NCBI RefSeq assembly: GCF_001399975.1
Contig: NZ_LKBD01000032.1
Coordinates: 1 to 57,596, forward strand
Reading direction: 5' to 3'
Origin: Pseudoalteromonas sp. P1-9
Lineage (GTDB): Bacteria > Pseudomonadota > Gammaproteobacteria > Enterobacterales > Alteromonadaceae
Length of the DNA: 57,596 nt
Positions 8,695 to 19,109 of this stretch are shown here, one piece after another. The position numbers and the translations under genes are program-made. Within the stretch, counting starts at the first letter, position 1; each line of letters begins with the position of its first letter. The notes under the pieces are model-generated. The model did no database searches, was not told the DNA's origin, and saw nothing but the letters and a program-made list of their open reading frames with translations.

Positions 8695-10734
8695 TTATTG
8701 GGTGCGGTACTTTTCAAACCACGCCATTATATTGCCAACTTTCTGGATCAAGTTACTTGGCCTTGCCGCAATACCATGACTTGCTTTAGGAATTCGCACC
8801 ATTGCCGAACCCACTTTACGCAGTTGTAATGCTTGATAATACTGCTCAGTTTCACTCATCGGCGTACGCACATCTTCTTCGCCAGTTAATAGCATTGTTG
8901 GTGTGCTAACATTGCCCACTAGCGAGAGTGGCGAACGAGCCCATAAATGTTCAACATGATCCCATGGCATGCCTGGCATCCAATATTTTGTAAAATACGA
9001 ATAACCGTCAGCGGTCAGAGCAAAGCTCAACCAGTTAATGACTGGCTTTGCCACTACCGCGGCCTTAAAACGATCAGTTTTACCCACAATCCAAGCAGTT
9101 AAAACACCGCCACCAGAGCCACCCGTCACAAACAAGTTATTACTATCAACATACGGTTTCGCAACCATGCCATCAACAACATCCATTAAATCGTTGTAAT
9201 CTTGCGAAGGATAATTGTGATGGATAAGATTTGCGAAATCTTCACCGTAAGACGTACTGCCGCGCGGATTCGCCCACACAACAACATAGCCTTTTGCAGC
9301 CATTAACTGCACTTCGGCACTAAAATTTGGACCATAAGCCGTATGTGGGCCTCCGTGAATTTCTAAAATCAGCGGATACTTTTTGTTTTTATCAAAGTTA
9401 GGTGGCAGCGCATACCAAGCTTGAATATCACGACCATCAACCGTTGATTTAACAGTGATTTCACCCACTTCAGCGGTTGTTTTATGGGTGAGCAAATCTT
9501 CATTTAAAGAGGTGACTTTACGCGTTTTTCCCTTTTTAACCATCGCTAGATCAGCAGGTCGATTGGCATTGGCAAGTGTCACAACCAGTTCATTCGTATC
9601 TACTACCGCAAATTCACCCGAGGTATACGGACGCCCTAAAGACTGACCGCCCAGTTTGGCTATTTTTTCTGTGATTTTTCCTTTCAGATTTACGTAGCCT
9701 ACGTATTTTTGGCCATAATCGTCGTAGCTAAAGTAAAGACCACGGCCTTTTGTATCCCACTTAGGATTGCCTATTGGTCTATCGAGTTTCGCAGTTAAAC
9801 TTTTAACATCAGACCCGTCATTGTTCATGATAAAAATGTCATTGTTTTGGCTCGATAGTTTTTTATCATCAAAACGCAAATACGCAATCTTTTTACCATT
9901 TGGTGACATCACTGGCGCAGCATCGGGGCCTTCGCGCTTGGTCACATTAGTGGTTTCACCCGTCGCAACATTAATTTGGTAAATGTCAGACTCACGAGGT
10001 CTGTCTTGCCAATCAGGGTGGCGGTCGCCACTAATAAATATCTGCTCACCATCTTGGCTCCACGCAATATTGCCGCCATGGTGAAAATCGCCTGTAGTGA
10101 TTTGACGAGGCGTACCGCCTTCTGCTGGCACAACATAAATATGGCGATAGCCATGGGGTAAAAACCCACGTCCGTCGCTACGATAACTCATCTGATCAAT
10201 ATACTTTGCAGTACCGGCCCAATTAGCCCCTTTTGGTTTTTTCGGCATTTCGCTAAAAATACCTTTCGCCTCTTGTGGTTTAAACATAGAAAATGCGATC
10301 CATTGACCATTCGGTGACCAACTTATATTACTTACGCCATGTTCCACATTCGTTACGCGAGCCATGTCGCCACTTTGCAACCAACGCACATAAAGTTGAT
10401 TATCGCCCTCTTCATTTGAAATATACGCCAGCTTTTTTCCATCCGATGAGAAACGTGCCATGCGATACTGTGCCTTACCTGAAAGCAACGGCGTATGAGC
10501 ATTGCTACTCAGATTGTACTGCCACAAGTTGATGCGTGTACTGTCACTCATAATGTCCATACTACGACGCTCATAAACAATACTGTCACCACTTGGACTA
10601 ACTTGAGGTGATGCTGCATATTCGATGTTAAACACATCTTCATATTGCCAAGTGGCATTATCACTGGCAATTGCTGGGCCTACGCTCAAACTGACTAATC
10701 CTGCTAACAGCGTAGTTTTAATTATTTTACTCAT
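8695..10734 (-). CDS. S9 family prolyl oligopeptidase-type peptidase (acylaminoacyl/dipeptidyl peptidase-like)
   Basis: 679 residues. A signal peptide (about 1-23, ending AIASD) is followed by a WD40/TolB-like beta-propeller (about 40-410, several 'SPNGK.IAY'-type blades) and a C-terminal alpha/beta-hydrolase domain. The likely catalytic triad is S540 in GGSGGG, D621 in GEEDVRTP and H653 in ASHGIA. Family members release acylated or penultimate-Pro/Ala residues from short peptides. The signal peptide points to the periplasm or beyond, consistent with nutrient peptide breakdown. ATG start with GGA about ten bases upstream. Divergent from the next gene across a 175-base gap. Confidence 0.92.
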   Translation of the reverse strand: MSKIIKTTLLAGLVSLSVGPAIASDNATWQYEDVFNIEYAASPQVSPSGDSIVYERRSMDIMSDSTRINLWQYNLSSNAHTPLLSGKAQYRMARFSSDGKKLAYISNEEGDNQLYVRWLQSGDMARVTNVEHGVSNISWSPNGQWIAFSMFKPQEAKGIFSEMPKKPKGANWAGTAKYIDQMSYRSDGRGFLPHGYRHIYVVPAEGGTPRQITTGDFHHGGNIAWSQDGEQIFISGDRHPDWQDRPRESDIYQINVATGETTNVTKREGPDAAPVMSPNGKKIAYLRFDDKKLSSQNNDIFIMNNDGSDVKSLTAKLDRPIGNPKWDTKGRGLYFSYDDYGQKYVGYVNLKGKITEKIAKLGGQSLGRPYTSGEFAVVDTNELVVTLANANRPADLAMVKKGKTRKVTSLNEDLLTHKTTAEVGEITVKSTVDGRDIQAWYALPPNFDKNKKYPLILEIHGGPHTAYGPNFSAEVQLMAAKGYVVVWANPRGSTSYGEDFANLIHHNYPSQDYNDLMDVVDGMVAKPYVDSNNLFVTGGSGGGVLTAWIVGKTDRFKAAVVAKPVINWLSFALTADGYSYFTKYWMPGMPWDHVEHLWARSPLSLVGNVSTPTMLLTGEEDVRTPMSETEQYYQALQLRKVGSAMVRIPKASHGIAARPSNLIQKVGNIMAWFEKYRTQ

Positions 10735-10909
10735 AAAAAAGGGTCCATTTTTATTGGTTGCTTAGGCAATGTAGCAACTCAATTCATTTTTGCAACATGC
10801 CTAAGATAGACTGCATATTGGCGGGTTTAAACGCGCTTTATAATTTAACATCATGTTATTAAAGTAGATTTATGCTATGCTTAATAGCGATAACTAAAGC
10901 AGAAAAGGA

Positions 10910-12280
10910 GTGCTCAATATCGACAGAGACGTAAAACTCGCTCAAGATGAAAGCTTATCAATTAAGTTAAGCTATCTATTGCTTCCCAAAGAAACGCAGC
11001 GCCTCGACCTGTATTTTTCTTTGCCCGTAGAAATGGGCATCAACACCAGTACCTTAAACGAAGAAGACTATTTTCACGCCCATGTGAAAAGCCACAGTGC
11101 CTATTATTCTGAGCAATTACATTTACCTTTAGTACGTAGCCGCTTTATCAGTCAGTCAAAAGGTGAAAAATCTGATTATCGATTGAATTTAAACCTTTAC
11201 TCTTATCAAATTCGCTTGGCGCTTGAGGCGGATATTAAACATACACAAAAAATCAAAGATGCCGAGGTGTTTTATCCCGCAGCCACTGAATTGGTTGAAC
11301 AAGCAGGCGTGTTATTGAAGAAATTGCGCCGCTACACACCGCCCGACAAAAAACTAAAATCTTATTTCGACAACGCCGATAACTACTTAAGTTGGCACTG
11401 TGAACAAATGTTTTTAAAGCTGTTGTCAAAAGGTCCAAAAAGTAGTGAGTTTGCAAAAGCGCGTGAGGCATTACGTGATTTTTGTCGCAGTGAAAGCGCC
11501 TACCGTGAAGAGCGTGAGTACAATTCGAAACAAACCCTAGAGGACCCCAATCGCATCACCAACAAAATGCGGTTACTGCAAAGGCTAATCGAATATGGTG
11601 TGGTGTTTAGTAAAGAAACCAAAAACCTTAACTTAAACTTGCAGCGTTTGGTACGTGGCACCGTCACAGCGATTATGATGGCGTTTGTGATGTTTTTAGT
11701 TCTCAATGCGCGCTCAAATTTCCAAGAAGTTACATTAGCGCTGATTGCCATGTTGGGGGTTATTTATGGCCTACGTGAAACATTTAAAGAAGATTTAACC
11801 CGCGTAATTTGGCGCAAAATAAGGCAAGGGCGCCCCAAATGGCGACATATATTTAAAAGCAGTGCAGATAATAAAACCATTCATACCCAAACAGTATGGC
11901 TTGAGCATATTCGTCGAAAAGCACTACCCGATGATGTCGAGAATTTATTTAAAAAACGACGTCAGCAAAACAAACAAGCAGCACATTTAATTCATTATCG
12001 CTGTGATAGTAAAGTGATTGCTAAAGCGTTTTTACCGGGTTATGAAGAAATTCAGCAGCAAGTGTTTTTTAACTTAACCCCTTTTGTCAGATACTTAAAA
12101 AAAGGTGCAGGCAAACTCTACAGTTTGGACGGCAGCAAAGTATCGGGTCAATCGGTAGAAAGGCGTTATCAGATAAACTTAGTGGTTACCTATTCGGCCA
12201 ATGGTACAAAAACAGCTAAACGCTACAAAATTACCTTAAACCGCTCTGCGATTGTCAGCATTGAAGCAATGCCTGATTAG
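10910..12280 (+). CDS. Hypothetical protein with a central two-helix membrane hairpin
   Basis: 456 residues, no family recognised. The N-terminal half is charged and soluble-looking. Two hydrophobic helices occur at about 248-268 and 273-291 (ending GLRETF), followed by a basic segment with KIRQGRPKW and KKRRQQNK, then a C-terminal beta-rich region. This suggests an inner-membrane protein with cytoplasmic domains at both ends. The start is uncertain: GTG at 10910 overlaps the AAGGAG ribosome binding site, which is too close for normal spacing. The frame closes at TAA 10895-10897, and no ATG lies nearby. An ATC at 10919 would have better spacing. The reading frame looks genuinely coding throughout. 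Confidence 0.7.
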   Translation: MLNIDRDVKLAQDESLSIKLSYLLLPKETQRLDLYFSLPVEMGINTSTLNEEDYFHAHVKSHSAYYSEQLHLPLVRSRFISQSKGEKSDYRLNLNLYSYQIRLALEADIKHTQKIKDAEVFYPAATELVEQAGVLLKKLRRYTPPDKKLKSYFDNADNYLSWHCEQMFLKLLSKGPKSSEFAKAREALRDFCRSESAYREEREYNSKQTLEDPNRITNKMRLLQRLIEYGVVFSKETKNLNLNLQRLVRGTVTAIMMAFVMFLVLNARSNFQEVTLALIAMLGVIYGLRETFKEDLTRVIWRKIRQGRPKWRHIFKSSADNKTIHTQTVWLEHIRRKALPDDVENLFKKRRQQNKQAAHLIHYRCDSKVIAKAFLPGYEEIQQQVFFNLTPFVRYLKKGAGKLYSLDGSKVSGQSVERRYQINLVVTYSANGTKTAKRYKITLNRSAIVSIEAMPD

Positions 12281-12340
12281 GGCTCGCTGATAACTAAACC
12301 AAAACGTTATTTAAACGAGAGCGAAGCAATCGTTTGTGTG

Positions 12341-14338
12341 TTAGTTAAAGGTATATTGGTAACTTAACACCAGTTGCCGGCCTTTTCCTGGCACCGCGCC
12401 ATCCCAAACTCGCGGATCAAAAATGCTATAGTCTTTATCAAATAGGTTTTCACCTGTTAGTGACAGTGTGTGCTGTTCAAAACTACGCGCTAACTTTATG
12501 TTTACTAGCGTGTAACTCGGTTGATAATAGCGAAACTCATCACTGCGCTCAGCTTCAATTTTGTCACGCCACAAGGCGTTGATATGAAAATCGATAAAGT
12601 CAGTTGGATAACTCAACTGTAAATTAGCAAAACGCTTAAAGCTTTGATTAATTGGCTCGTCAAATAACTGCGTGTAATTAGCGGTTATTTGTAGCTTGTG
12701 ATAGAGCTTTTTAGCGGATAATTCCACCCCAGACATATTCTCATTAACACTATTTTCAAAGGTAAAAAAACTGGTTCCGGCAGTTGGTACTAGATTAATA
12801 AAGTCTCTTAATTGATTGTTAAATAGCACAGCTTCAAGTGATGTGCTTTTGCCATTATAAAGCCACGCTAGCTCGGTTGTTTTAACGTATTCAGACGTTA
12901 AGTTAGGATTGCCTTTGGTAACACTGTCGCTTGAGTAAAGCTCATTATTAACCGGGGTTCTGAATGACTCGCCGTATTGAAGCTTAATAGTTTGATTATC
13001 AAATGCATGCCAAATCGCTGAAAAACGCGGTGATAATTTACTATCTAGATCTCTTATGTCATCGTATCGCGCACCAATAAAAAACAACCAGCTTGGATTT
13101 AACTGCCACTTTAATTGGCTATATGCGCCATAAAAATCATGCGAAGCACGTAGCGCTGCAAATTCAGGAATGTTCTCAATCCGTTGTAATCCGCCTAAAT
13201 AAAACGCATCGTTTGGAATTATTAACTGACTATCAAAATCATAAAAGTTGGTGGTAACACCCGCTTGATATTGACTGGCATGGCGGTATTCAAAACCAGA
13301 GTTTAATTGCTTATCGCTTGATAGCTTGTAATTATGGGTAAACTTTAACTTACTCCACTGCGTTTGCCAGTTTGGCCCAGTGAGAAAGTCATTACTTACA
13401 ATACCCGCTTCTGTTGGTAACACCATGCCAGAAGAATCAATTTGAAAATTAGCGTAGCTTGCCAGCACGTCAATTTCATGATGATCATTTTGCCATAATT
13501 GATGCTGCAAACTAATGCTGGCAGACTGACTGGTATGTACATTTTGTTTACTAAAACCACCGAGGTTTATAAACTCATCCAGTTGATTTTCAATAAAATG
13601 AAAACGCAATTCACTATTTTGGTAACCCAATTGGGCGTTTACAAATACATGCTTTAAAGGGTCGTTAACCGTTAATTGCTCCCCTACGTCGTATGATTGC
13701 CCATCACTATGTTGTAACGAGACATTCGCACTGAAACTCATTTGCTTCTGTGTATTTGCATAACTGCCACTGAGCGCTTTATAACCGTGGTCGCCAATCG
13801 CAACTTCAAACCTTTTATGTGCTTTTTTAGTAATAAAATTAACTACACCTAAAAACGCATTGCTGCCGTAAAGGGCCGAACCAGGACCTCGAATGATTTC
13901 AACTTTTTCAAGCACAGATGTCGCAATATAAGGAGTATAAACCGTGGCTTTACCAAACGATGTTTCGTTTAAACGCACGCCATCAAGTAAAATTAACAAA
14001 TAGCCATTGTCTAACCTTACCCCTCTAGCATGCTCTTTTGGCACAGCACCTACCCAATCGCCGCGCGCCATTTGCATACCCGGTACGTAGTTCAATACGT
14101 CAAACGCATTGTTTACACCTAAGGCTATGAGCTGCTTTTCATCAAACACCGTAATGGTAGAGGGAACCGTTGCTTTTGTTTCCAGCGTATTACTGGCAAT
14201 AGTGACTTCAATTTCACTCAGCTGATACAAATCGAGCGCGAAAAGATCGGAATTTGTTGCACTAAAGGCATGTTCAGACACACTTAGCATAAGCGCAAGC
14301 GGCAGCAGTTTTACACAACGAAAAGGCAATATTGGCAT
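12341..14338 (-). CDS. TonB-dependent outer-membrane receptor
   Basis: About 665 residues from the ATG at 14338. This start gives a normal signal peptide (basic PFRCVK, hydrophobic core, SEHAFSA). The frame also allows an upstream TTG at 14404, which would add a poor N-terminus. The plug domain carries VPSTITVFDEKQL, NYVPGM and EIIRGPGSALYGSNAFLGVVNFIT. The 22-strand barrel ends in LSYQYTFN, a typical outer-membrane C-terminus. Such receptors import siderophores, cobalamin, metals or glycans using TonB energy; the substrate is not evident. The gene is divergent from a small unknown gene, with only 82 bases between starts. No Fur-like box was recognised in that gap. Confidence 0.88.
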   Translation of the reverse strand: MPILPFRCVKLLPLALMLSVSEHAFSATNSDLFALDLYQLSEIEVTIASNTLETKATVPSTITVFDEKQLIALGVNNAFDVLNYVPGMQMARGDWVGAVPKEHARGVRLDNGYLLILLDGVRLNETSFGKATVYTPYIATSVLEKVEIIRGPGSALYGSNAFLGVVNFITKKAHKRFEVAIGDHGYKALSGSYANTQKQMSFSANVSLQHSDGQSYDVGEQLTVNDPLKHVFVNAQLGYQNSELRFHFIENQLDEFINLGGFSKQNVHTSQSASISLQHQLWQNDHHEIDVLASYANFQIDSSGMVLPTEAGIVSNDFLTGPNWQTQWSKLKFTHNYKLSSDKQLNSGFEYRHASQYQAGVTTNFYDFDSQLIIPNDAFYLGGLQRIENIPEFAALRASHDFYGAYSQLKWQLNPSWLFFIGARYDDIRDLDSKLSPRFSAIWHAFDNQTIKLQYGESFRTPVNNELYSSDSVTKGNPNLTSEYVKTTELAWLYNGKSTSLEAVLFNNQLRDFINLVPTAGTSFFTFENSVNENMSGVELSAKKLYHKLQITANYTQLFDEPINQSFKRFANLQLSYPTDFIDFHINALWRDKIEAERSDEFRYYQPSYTLVNIKLARSFEQHTLSLTGENLFDKDYSIFDPRVWDGAVPGKGRQLVLSYQYTFN

Positions 14339-14420
14339 TATTATTAGTGTATGATACTTACAAAATGTATGTTTTAAGAATAGTAAAAAGTGCCGAAACA
14401 GCAAGTGGTTAAAGAAAAAT

Positions 14421-14813
14421 ATGAACGATACAATCAGTAAAAATCTGCCTAATATATCCTTGTTTCAGGCTGTGGTATGCCATGTAATGAAACAAACTCA
14501 AACGGCATTTCCCAATAAAATAGACATTTCATGCTCTACGTTAGCGCACATGTTAATTAATCAAGGTGGATTTAATTGCGATTCGCCGCTTGATTTAGCA
14601 ATTGAAATTAGCGCCGCGATTGATTGGTTGGAAAAAGCCGGACTTATTTGGTTTGGCGGCCATGAGCTTAATGATTATTTTGACGTAACGTTATCAAAAC
14701 ATGCATTAGCAAAGTTACTGTCTGACATAAATGGCAGCAGCTTAGCATCGCAACTTGCGACAGCCACCACAAGCGAACAACAACTTGTTGTAGTAAAGCA
14801 ACTCATTGCTTAA
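14421..14813 (+). CDS. Hypothetical protein, 130 residues, divergent from the TonB receptor
   Basis: No family recognised. The sequence is soluble, without signal peptide or membrane helix. It is predicted mostly helical, with a middle stretch (IEISAAIDWLEKAGLIWF) that could be the recognition part of a winged-helix fold; that is only a guess. It shares its upstream region with the TonB receptor, so it may be co-regulated or regulatory. The ATG start is preceded by an A-rich AAAGAAAAAT segment rather than a clear ribosome binding site. Confidence 0.6.
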   Translation: MNDTISKNLPNISLFQAVVCHVMKQTQTAFPNKIDISCSTLAHMLINQGGFNCDSPLDLAIEISAAIDWLEKAGLIWFGGHELNDYFDVTLSKHALAKLLSDINGSSLASQLATATTSEQQLVVVKQLIA

Positions 14814-14824
14814 CACTTAAATAA

Positions 14825-14857
14825 GGGTAACTTACCTAAATTAAAAATTAGTTACCC
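14825..14857 (+). terminator. Weak candidate terminator or hairpin
   Basis: GGGTAACT (14825-14832) and AGTTACCC (14850-14857) form an eight-base stem around an AT-rich loop, nine bases after the stop of the 130-residue gene. The following bases (TGTTTACCC) are only partly T-rich, so termination is uncertain. Confidence 0.35.
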
Positions 14858-15240
14858 TGTTTACCCATCTCAAAAAAACTTCCCGCTAGTCAGGCCTTTT
14901 AATCACTTATTTACGTCGTGATTTTTATTAAATTACAGCAATCAAGCTTCCGTTTTTCGATGATTGCTTCTTAAATTAAGCCCTTCAATAAATCGCCTTA
15001 CGATTCTCCAATATTCAATTTACTTACAGTAGAAATAGTTTTAATTGTAACAATATGACAACAAAAAAATTATTTTTAAATAATTTAAAGAGTGAATTTT
15101 AACTTATTTAATCAGCCACTTAGCATTCAACATCATTGCAAAAGCATACACAAACACAAACATAAACGCCCCCTTAGATTTGAAATATTAGTTAGAGTTC
15201 ATTAGAATTTATTTTTATTGAACGATCAATTAATAAAGAT
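14858..15240. other. Long AT-rich intergenic region before the betaine locus
   Basis: No gene is seen. An all-AT hairpin lies at 15067-15086 (AAATTATT, TTTA, AATAATTT). The segment probably contains the bet promoter. The only firm element is the BetI-type operator at 15217-15230. Confidence 0.5.
15217..15230. promoter_or_regulatory. Likely BetI operator
   Basis: ATTGAACGATCAAT is an inverted repeat (ATTGA/TCAAT) ten bases before the betI ATG. It agrees with the BetI site ATTGAACGTTCAAT as recalled from enterobacteria, with one difference at the centre. The position fits autorepression of the bet operon relieved by choline. Binding is inferred. Confidence 0.7.
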
Positions 15241-15831
15241 ATGCCTAAAGTTGGATACGAACCCATACGTCGTCAACAGCTGATTGACGCCACATTAAAC
15301 TCAGTTGCCGAGCTCGGATTAAAAGCGACAACGATTAATACCATTAGCAAACGTGCCGGATTGTCCTCGGGCATTATCAGTCACTACTTTGGCAGTAAGA
15401 ATGGGTTAATTGAAGCGACCGTGCGTTACTTACTAACCAGTTTAAAATCCAGCTTAATCTCAAAAATCGACGCAAGCGTAAGTCAGCAACAACGCCTTAT
15501 GCTAATCGTCGAAGCAAATTTCTCAGTTGTACAAAAGCAGGCTCATGTCACCAAAACGTGGCTGAGTTTTTGGGCAGAATCAATGCATGACGAACAATTA
15601 CACCGCTTGCAAGCGGTTAATGCAAAACGTCTGTACAGCAATTTACTTTATTCGTTCAAAGCGTTATTGCCTTATGAACAAGCATTACAAGCTGCAACTC
15701 TTAGCGCAGCGATGATCGACGGCCTTTGGTTACGTGCCGTATTAACCAAAGCTAACGAAGATGAATTTAGCAATGCCGAGTTGCTTGCTAAAAACTACGT
15801 TAACTCTCTTATTCCAGTGTGTCAGGATTAA
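15241..15831 (+). CDS. betI: TetR-family transcriptional repressor BetI
   Basis: 196 residues, the usual BetI length. The N-terminal helix-turn-helix (about 5-55) contains [10 protein letters not shown] and the recognition part [13 protein letters not shown], characteristic of BetI. The C-terminal ligand domain carries WLSFWAES and [10 protein letters not shown]. BetI represses choline-to-betaine genes and releases DNA when choline is present. It is the first gene of betI-betB-betA, with three bases to the betB start, and an operator-like repeat lies directly upstream. Confidence 0.93.
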   Translation: MPKVGYEPIRRQQLIDATLNSVAELGLKATTINTISKRAGLSSGIISHYFGSKNGLIEATVRYLLTSLKSSLISKIDASVSQQQRLMLIVEANFSVVQKQAHVTKTWLSFWAESMHDEQLHRLQAVNAKRLYSNLLYSFKALLPYEQALQAATLSAAMIDGLWLRAVLTKANEDEFSNAELLAKNYVNSLIPVCQD

Positions 15832-15833
15832 TT

Positions 15834-17297
15834 ATGTCTCTTCCTAAATTGCTCAATTTTATTCATGGCGAACTACTTGAAAACAAATCAGGTCAGTCGT
15901 TTGATGTTATCAATCCCGCTACAAACGAGGTTATTTACCAAACTGAAATTGCCGACGAGTTTATTAAAGAGCAAGCCATTGAAAGTGCCAAGCAGGGTTT
16001 TGCAACTTGGTCAGCAATAAGCGCTGTTGAACGTAGCCGAATTTTATTAAAAGCGGTTGCCCTATTGCGTGAGCGCAACGTCGATTTGGCCAAAATTGAA
16101 GTCCTGGATACAGGCAAGCCAATTCAAGAAGCCGATTGTGTGGATATTGAAACGGGTGCCGATGTCATTGAGTATTTTGCAGGTCTTGCGCCAACACAAC
16201 TTGGTTCACAGCAAACGGTTGGTAATGACTTCTTTTACACGCGAAAAGAACCATTAGGTATTTGCGCAGGTATTGGCGCATGGAACTATCCATTGCAAAT
16301 TGCCTGTTGGAAATCGGGCCCAGCACTTGCGGCAGGTAACGTTTTAATTTTCAAACCATCTGAAGAAACACCTAGCGGTGCGGTTGAACTTGCCAAAATA
16401 TTCATTGAAGCGGGCATGCCAGCAGGTGTATTCAACGTGGTACATGGCGCGGGCGATGTTGGTCAATGGTTAACAACACACTCAGACATAGAAAAAGTCT
16501 CGTTCACTGGCGAAGTGGGCACGGGCCAAAAAGTGATGCAAAGTGCGGCCAGTAACTTAAAAGAAGTGACCATGGAATTGGGCGGTAAATCGCCGCTAAT
16601 CGTGTTCGATGATGCCGAAATCACAGAAGCGGTAAGCGCCGCAATGCTCGGTAACTTTTATACCCAAGGTGAAGTGTGTACCAACTGTACCCGCGTTTAT
16701 GTTCAAAGAAATGTTTACGATGAGTTTATCGAAGAGTTAAAAAACCGTACCGAAAATAACATTGTAATGGGCGACCCACTCGATCCGAATGTAAATTTAG
16801 GCGCGCTAATTTCGAAAAAACACTTAGCCTTAGTTTTAAACTACATCGAGCTTGGTAAACAGCAAGGTGCCACGGTTTTAACCGGGGGTTATCAGGCAAT
16901 GCCGAAATCTGCACCTAACGGTAACTTCGTTGCACCAACTATTTTTGTTGATTGCACTGACGACATGACCATAGTCAAAGAGGAAATTTTTGGCCCAGTA
17001 ATGTGTGTATTGCCGTTTGACGATGAAGACGACGTAATTAAACGCGCTAATAACACAGACCTTGGTTTAGCTGCCGGTGTCTTTAGTCAAAACATTAAAC
17101 GCGCTCACCGTGTGATTCATCAATTAAATGCCGGTATTTGTTGGATAAACAGCTATGGTAATTCACCTGCTGAAATGCCCGTTGGCGGATACAAGCGCTC
17201 AGGTATTGGCCGCGAAAACGGCGTTGAAACACTAAATAGCTACACCCAAACCAAATCAATTTATGTTGGCATGAGCCAAATTGAAAGCCCATTTTAG
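15834..17297 (+). CDS. betB: Betaine aldehyde dehydrogenase
   Basis: 487 residues. BetB oxidises betaine aldehyde to glycine betaine with NAD(P)+. The aldehyde dehydrogenase active site is clear: E248 in MELGGKSP and C282 in GEVCTNCT, plus the cofactor loop [11 protein letters not shown] and the C-terminal EIFGPVM motif. The ATG at 15834 (MSLPKLL) is chosen because AGGA lies at a normal distance and the start falls three bases after betI. Second gene of the bet operon, 11 bases before betA. Confidence 0.96.
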   Translation: MSLPKLLNFIHGELLENKSGQSFDVINPATNEVIYQTEIADEFIKEQAIESAKQGFATWSAISAVERSRILLKAVALLRERNVDLAKIEVLDTGKPIQEADCVDIETGADVIEYFAGLAPTQLGSQQTVGNDFFYTRKEPLGICAGIGAWNYPLQIACWKSGPALAAGNVLIFKPSEETPSGAVELAKIFIEAGMPAGVFNVVHGAGDVGQWLTTHSDIEKVSFTGEVGTGQKVMQSAASNLKEVTMELGGKSPLIVFDDAEITEAVSAAMLGNFYTQGEVCTNCTRVYVQRNVYDEFIEELKNRTENNIVMGDPLDPNVNLGALISKKHLALVLNYIELGKQQGATVLTGGYQAMPKSAPNGNFVAPTIFVDCTDDMTIVKEEIFGPVMCVLPFDDEDDVIKRANNTDLGLAAGVFSQNIKRAHRVIHQLNAGICWINSYGNSPAEMPVGGYKRSGIGRENGVETLNSYTQTKSIYVGMSQIESPF

Positions 17298-17308
17298 CGA
17301 GTAATTTT

Positions 17309-18958
17309 ATGCAGTACGATTATATTATTGTCGGCGCAGGCTCAGCTGGGTGTGTGCTCGCCAACCGCTTATCTGAAAATCCCGATCATTCGGTACTTTT
17401 ACTGGAAACCGGTGGTTCAGATAAGAGTATTTTTATTCAAATGCCAACGGCGTTATCAATTCCAATGAATGGCGATAAATACGCATGGCAATTTCATACA
17501 GAACAAGAGCCTTACCTTAATAATCGCAGTATGCACTGCCCACGCGGCAAGGTATTGGGCGGCTCTTCGTCAATTAATGGCATGGTGTACGTACGTGGTC
17601 ATGCAAAAGATTTTGACGAATGGGCCGAACACGGCGCCGAAAACTGGGATTACCAAGCGTGTTTACCTTACTTTAAAAAAGCCGAAAGCTGGTATTTAGG
17701 TGAAGATAATTACCGCGGCGGCAATGGTGAACTTGGCGTTAATAACGGTAATGAAATGGCTAACCCTTTGTACCGTGCGTTTATTGAAGCGGGTAAACAA
17801 GCAGGTTATGACCATACTCACGACTACAACGGTGAAAACCAAGAAGGTTTTGGCCCGATGCATATGACCGTGAAAAACGGCATTCGCTGCTCGGCAAGTC
17901 GCGCTTATTTAGATCCAATAAAGCACCGCAAAAATTTAACCATAGTAACCAATGCACTGGTAACTAAAGTACGTTTGGAAGGCAAAAAAGCCACGGGTGT
18001 AAACTACACCATTAAAGGCAAAGCCCATCGTGCCATTGCTAATAAAGAGGTTATTTTAAGCGCGGGGCCGATTGGCTCACCCCATATTTTGCAGTTATCG
18101 GGTATTGGACCACGCGAAGTGCTTGAACAAGCCGGCGTAAACGTGCAGCACGAGTTACCGGGTGTCGGTCAAAACTTACAAGATCATCTAGAGTTTTATT
18201 TTCAGTACAAGTGTAAAAAGCCAATTACGTTAAATGGTAAATTGGGGCTGATTTCAAAAGGTTTAATTGGCGCAAAATGGTTGTTTGCAAAAAAAGGTCT
18301 CGGTGTTACTAACCACTTTGAATCCTGTGCGTTTATTCGTTCAAAAGCGGGCGTTGAATGGCCTGATATTCAGTATCACTTTTTGCCTGCGGCGATTCGT
18401 TACGATGGTAAATCGGCATTTGATGGCCATGGTTTTCAGGTACATGTGGGCCACAATAAACCGAAAAGTCGTGGTGCGGTAACGATTCACTCCTCTGATC
18501 CGAGTATTGCACCAAAGATTCAATTTAATTACTTACAGCACCCCGACGATATTGAAGGGTTCCGCGCTTGCGTGCGTTTAACTCGCGAAATTATCGCACA
18601 GCCTGCGTTCGATGATTACCGCGACGGTGAAATTCAACCTGGCGAACAAATTCAAACTGACGAAGAAATTGATGCCTTTGTGCGTGATGCCGTTGAAAGT
18701 GCTTATCACCCAAGTTGCTCATGCAAAATGGGTGAAGACGATATGGCGGTTGTTAACTCAAATACGCAAGTGCGCGGAATAAGTAATTTACGCGTCGTTG
18801 ATTCGTCTATTTTCCCAACCATACCGAATGGCAATTTAAATGCGCCAACCATTATGGTTGCAGAAAAGGCAGCTGACATCATTTTGGCAAAGCCAGCGCT
18901 TAACTCAACTGATGCACCTGTTGGCATTAAGCCAGATTGGCAGCAACAACAGCGCTAA
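17309..18958 (+). CDS. betA: Choline dehydrogenase (GMC oxidoreductase)
   Basis: 549 residues. BetA is the membrane-associated, FAD-dependent enzyme that oxidises choline to betaine aldehyde. The FAD-binding GAGSAG is at 9-14, the GMC signature [15 protein letters not shown] lies around residue 80, and the catalytic histidine is H467 in [10 protein letters not shown]. The C-terminal '[17 protein letters not shown]' end is typical. Last of the three contiguous bet genes. A possible imperfect hairpin (18967-18975 with 18994-19002) separates it from the transporter. Confidence 0.96.
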   Translation: MQYDYIIVGAGSAGCVLANRLSENPDHSVLLLETGGSDKSIFIQMPTALSIPMNGDKYAWQFHTEQEPYLNNRSMHCPRGKVLGGSSSINGMVYVRGHAKDFDEWAEHGAENWDYQACLPYFKKAESWYLGEDNYRGGNGELGVNNGNEMANPLYRAFIEAGKQAGYDHTHDYNGENQEGFGPMHMTVKNGIRCSASRAYLDPIKHRKNLTIVTNALVTKVRLEGKKATGVNYTIKGKAHRAIANKEVILSAGPIGSPHILQLSGIGPREVLEQAGVNVQHELPGVGQNLQDHLEFYFQYKCKKPITLNGKLGLISKGLIGAKWLFAKKGLGVTNHFESCAFIRSKAGVEWPDIQYHFLPAAIRYDGKSAFDGHGFQVHVGHNKPKSRGAVTIHSSDPSIAPKIQFNYLQHPDDIEGFRACVRLTREIIAQPAFDDYRDGEIQPGEQIQTDEEIDAFVRDAVESAYHPSCSCKMGEDDMAVVNSNTQVRGISNLRVVDSSIFPTIPNGNLNAPTIMVAEKAADIILAKPALNSTDAPVGIKPDWQQQQR

Positions 18959-18966
18959 AAATTGAT

Positions 18967-19005
18967 AATAGCGATGAAAGCATCACAACTTTGATCGTTA
19001 TTTTC
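18967..19005 (+). terminator. Weak attenuator-like hairpin between betA and the BCCT gene
   Basis: AATAGCGAT (18967-18975) pairs with ATCGTTATT (18994-19002) with one G-T pair, followed by TTC. It is a long-looped hairpin without a proper T-run. It may reduce, but is unlikely to block, readthrough into the transporter. Confidence 0.25.
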
Positions 19006-19058
19006 AGCAAATAGCAATTCGCTAATGATTAACTATGACAACAACAAATAGGAAAACT

Positions 19059-19109
19059 ATGAACTATTTTTACTTATACTGGGAGGGTGACAATGACCTT
19101 ATGGCTTAG
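19059..19109 (+). CDS. Possible 16-residue upstream ORF overlapping the BCCT gene start
   Basis: ATG at 19059 is preceded by AGGA with good spacing. The frame encodes MNYFYLYWEGDNDLMA and stops with TAG at 19107-19109, inside the BCCT gene (ATG 19093, different frame). It is rich in Tyr and Trp. It may couple or attenuate translation of the transporter, or may be chance. Codon content cannot judge an ORF this short. Confidence 0.3.
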   Translation: MNYFYLYWEGDNDLMA

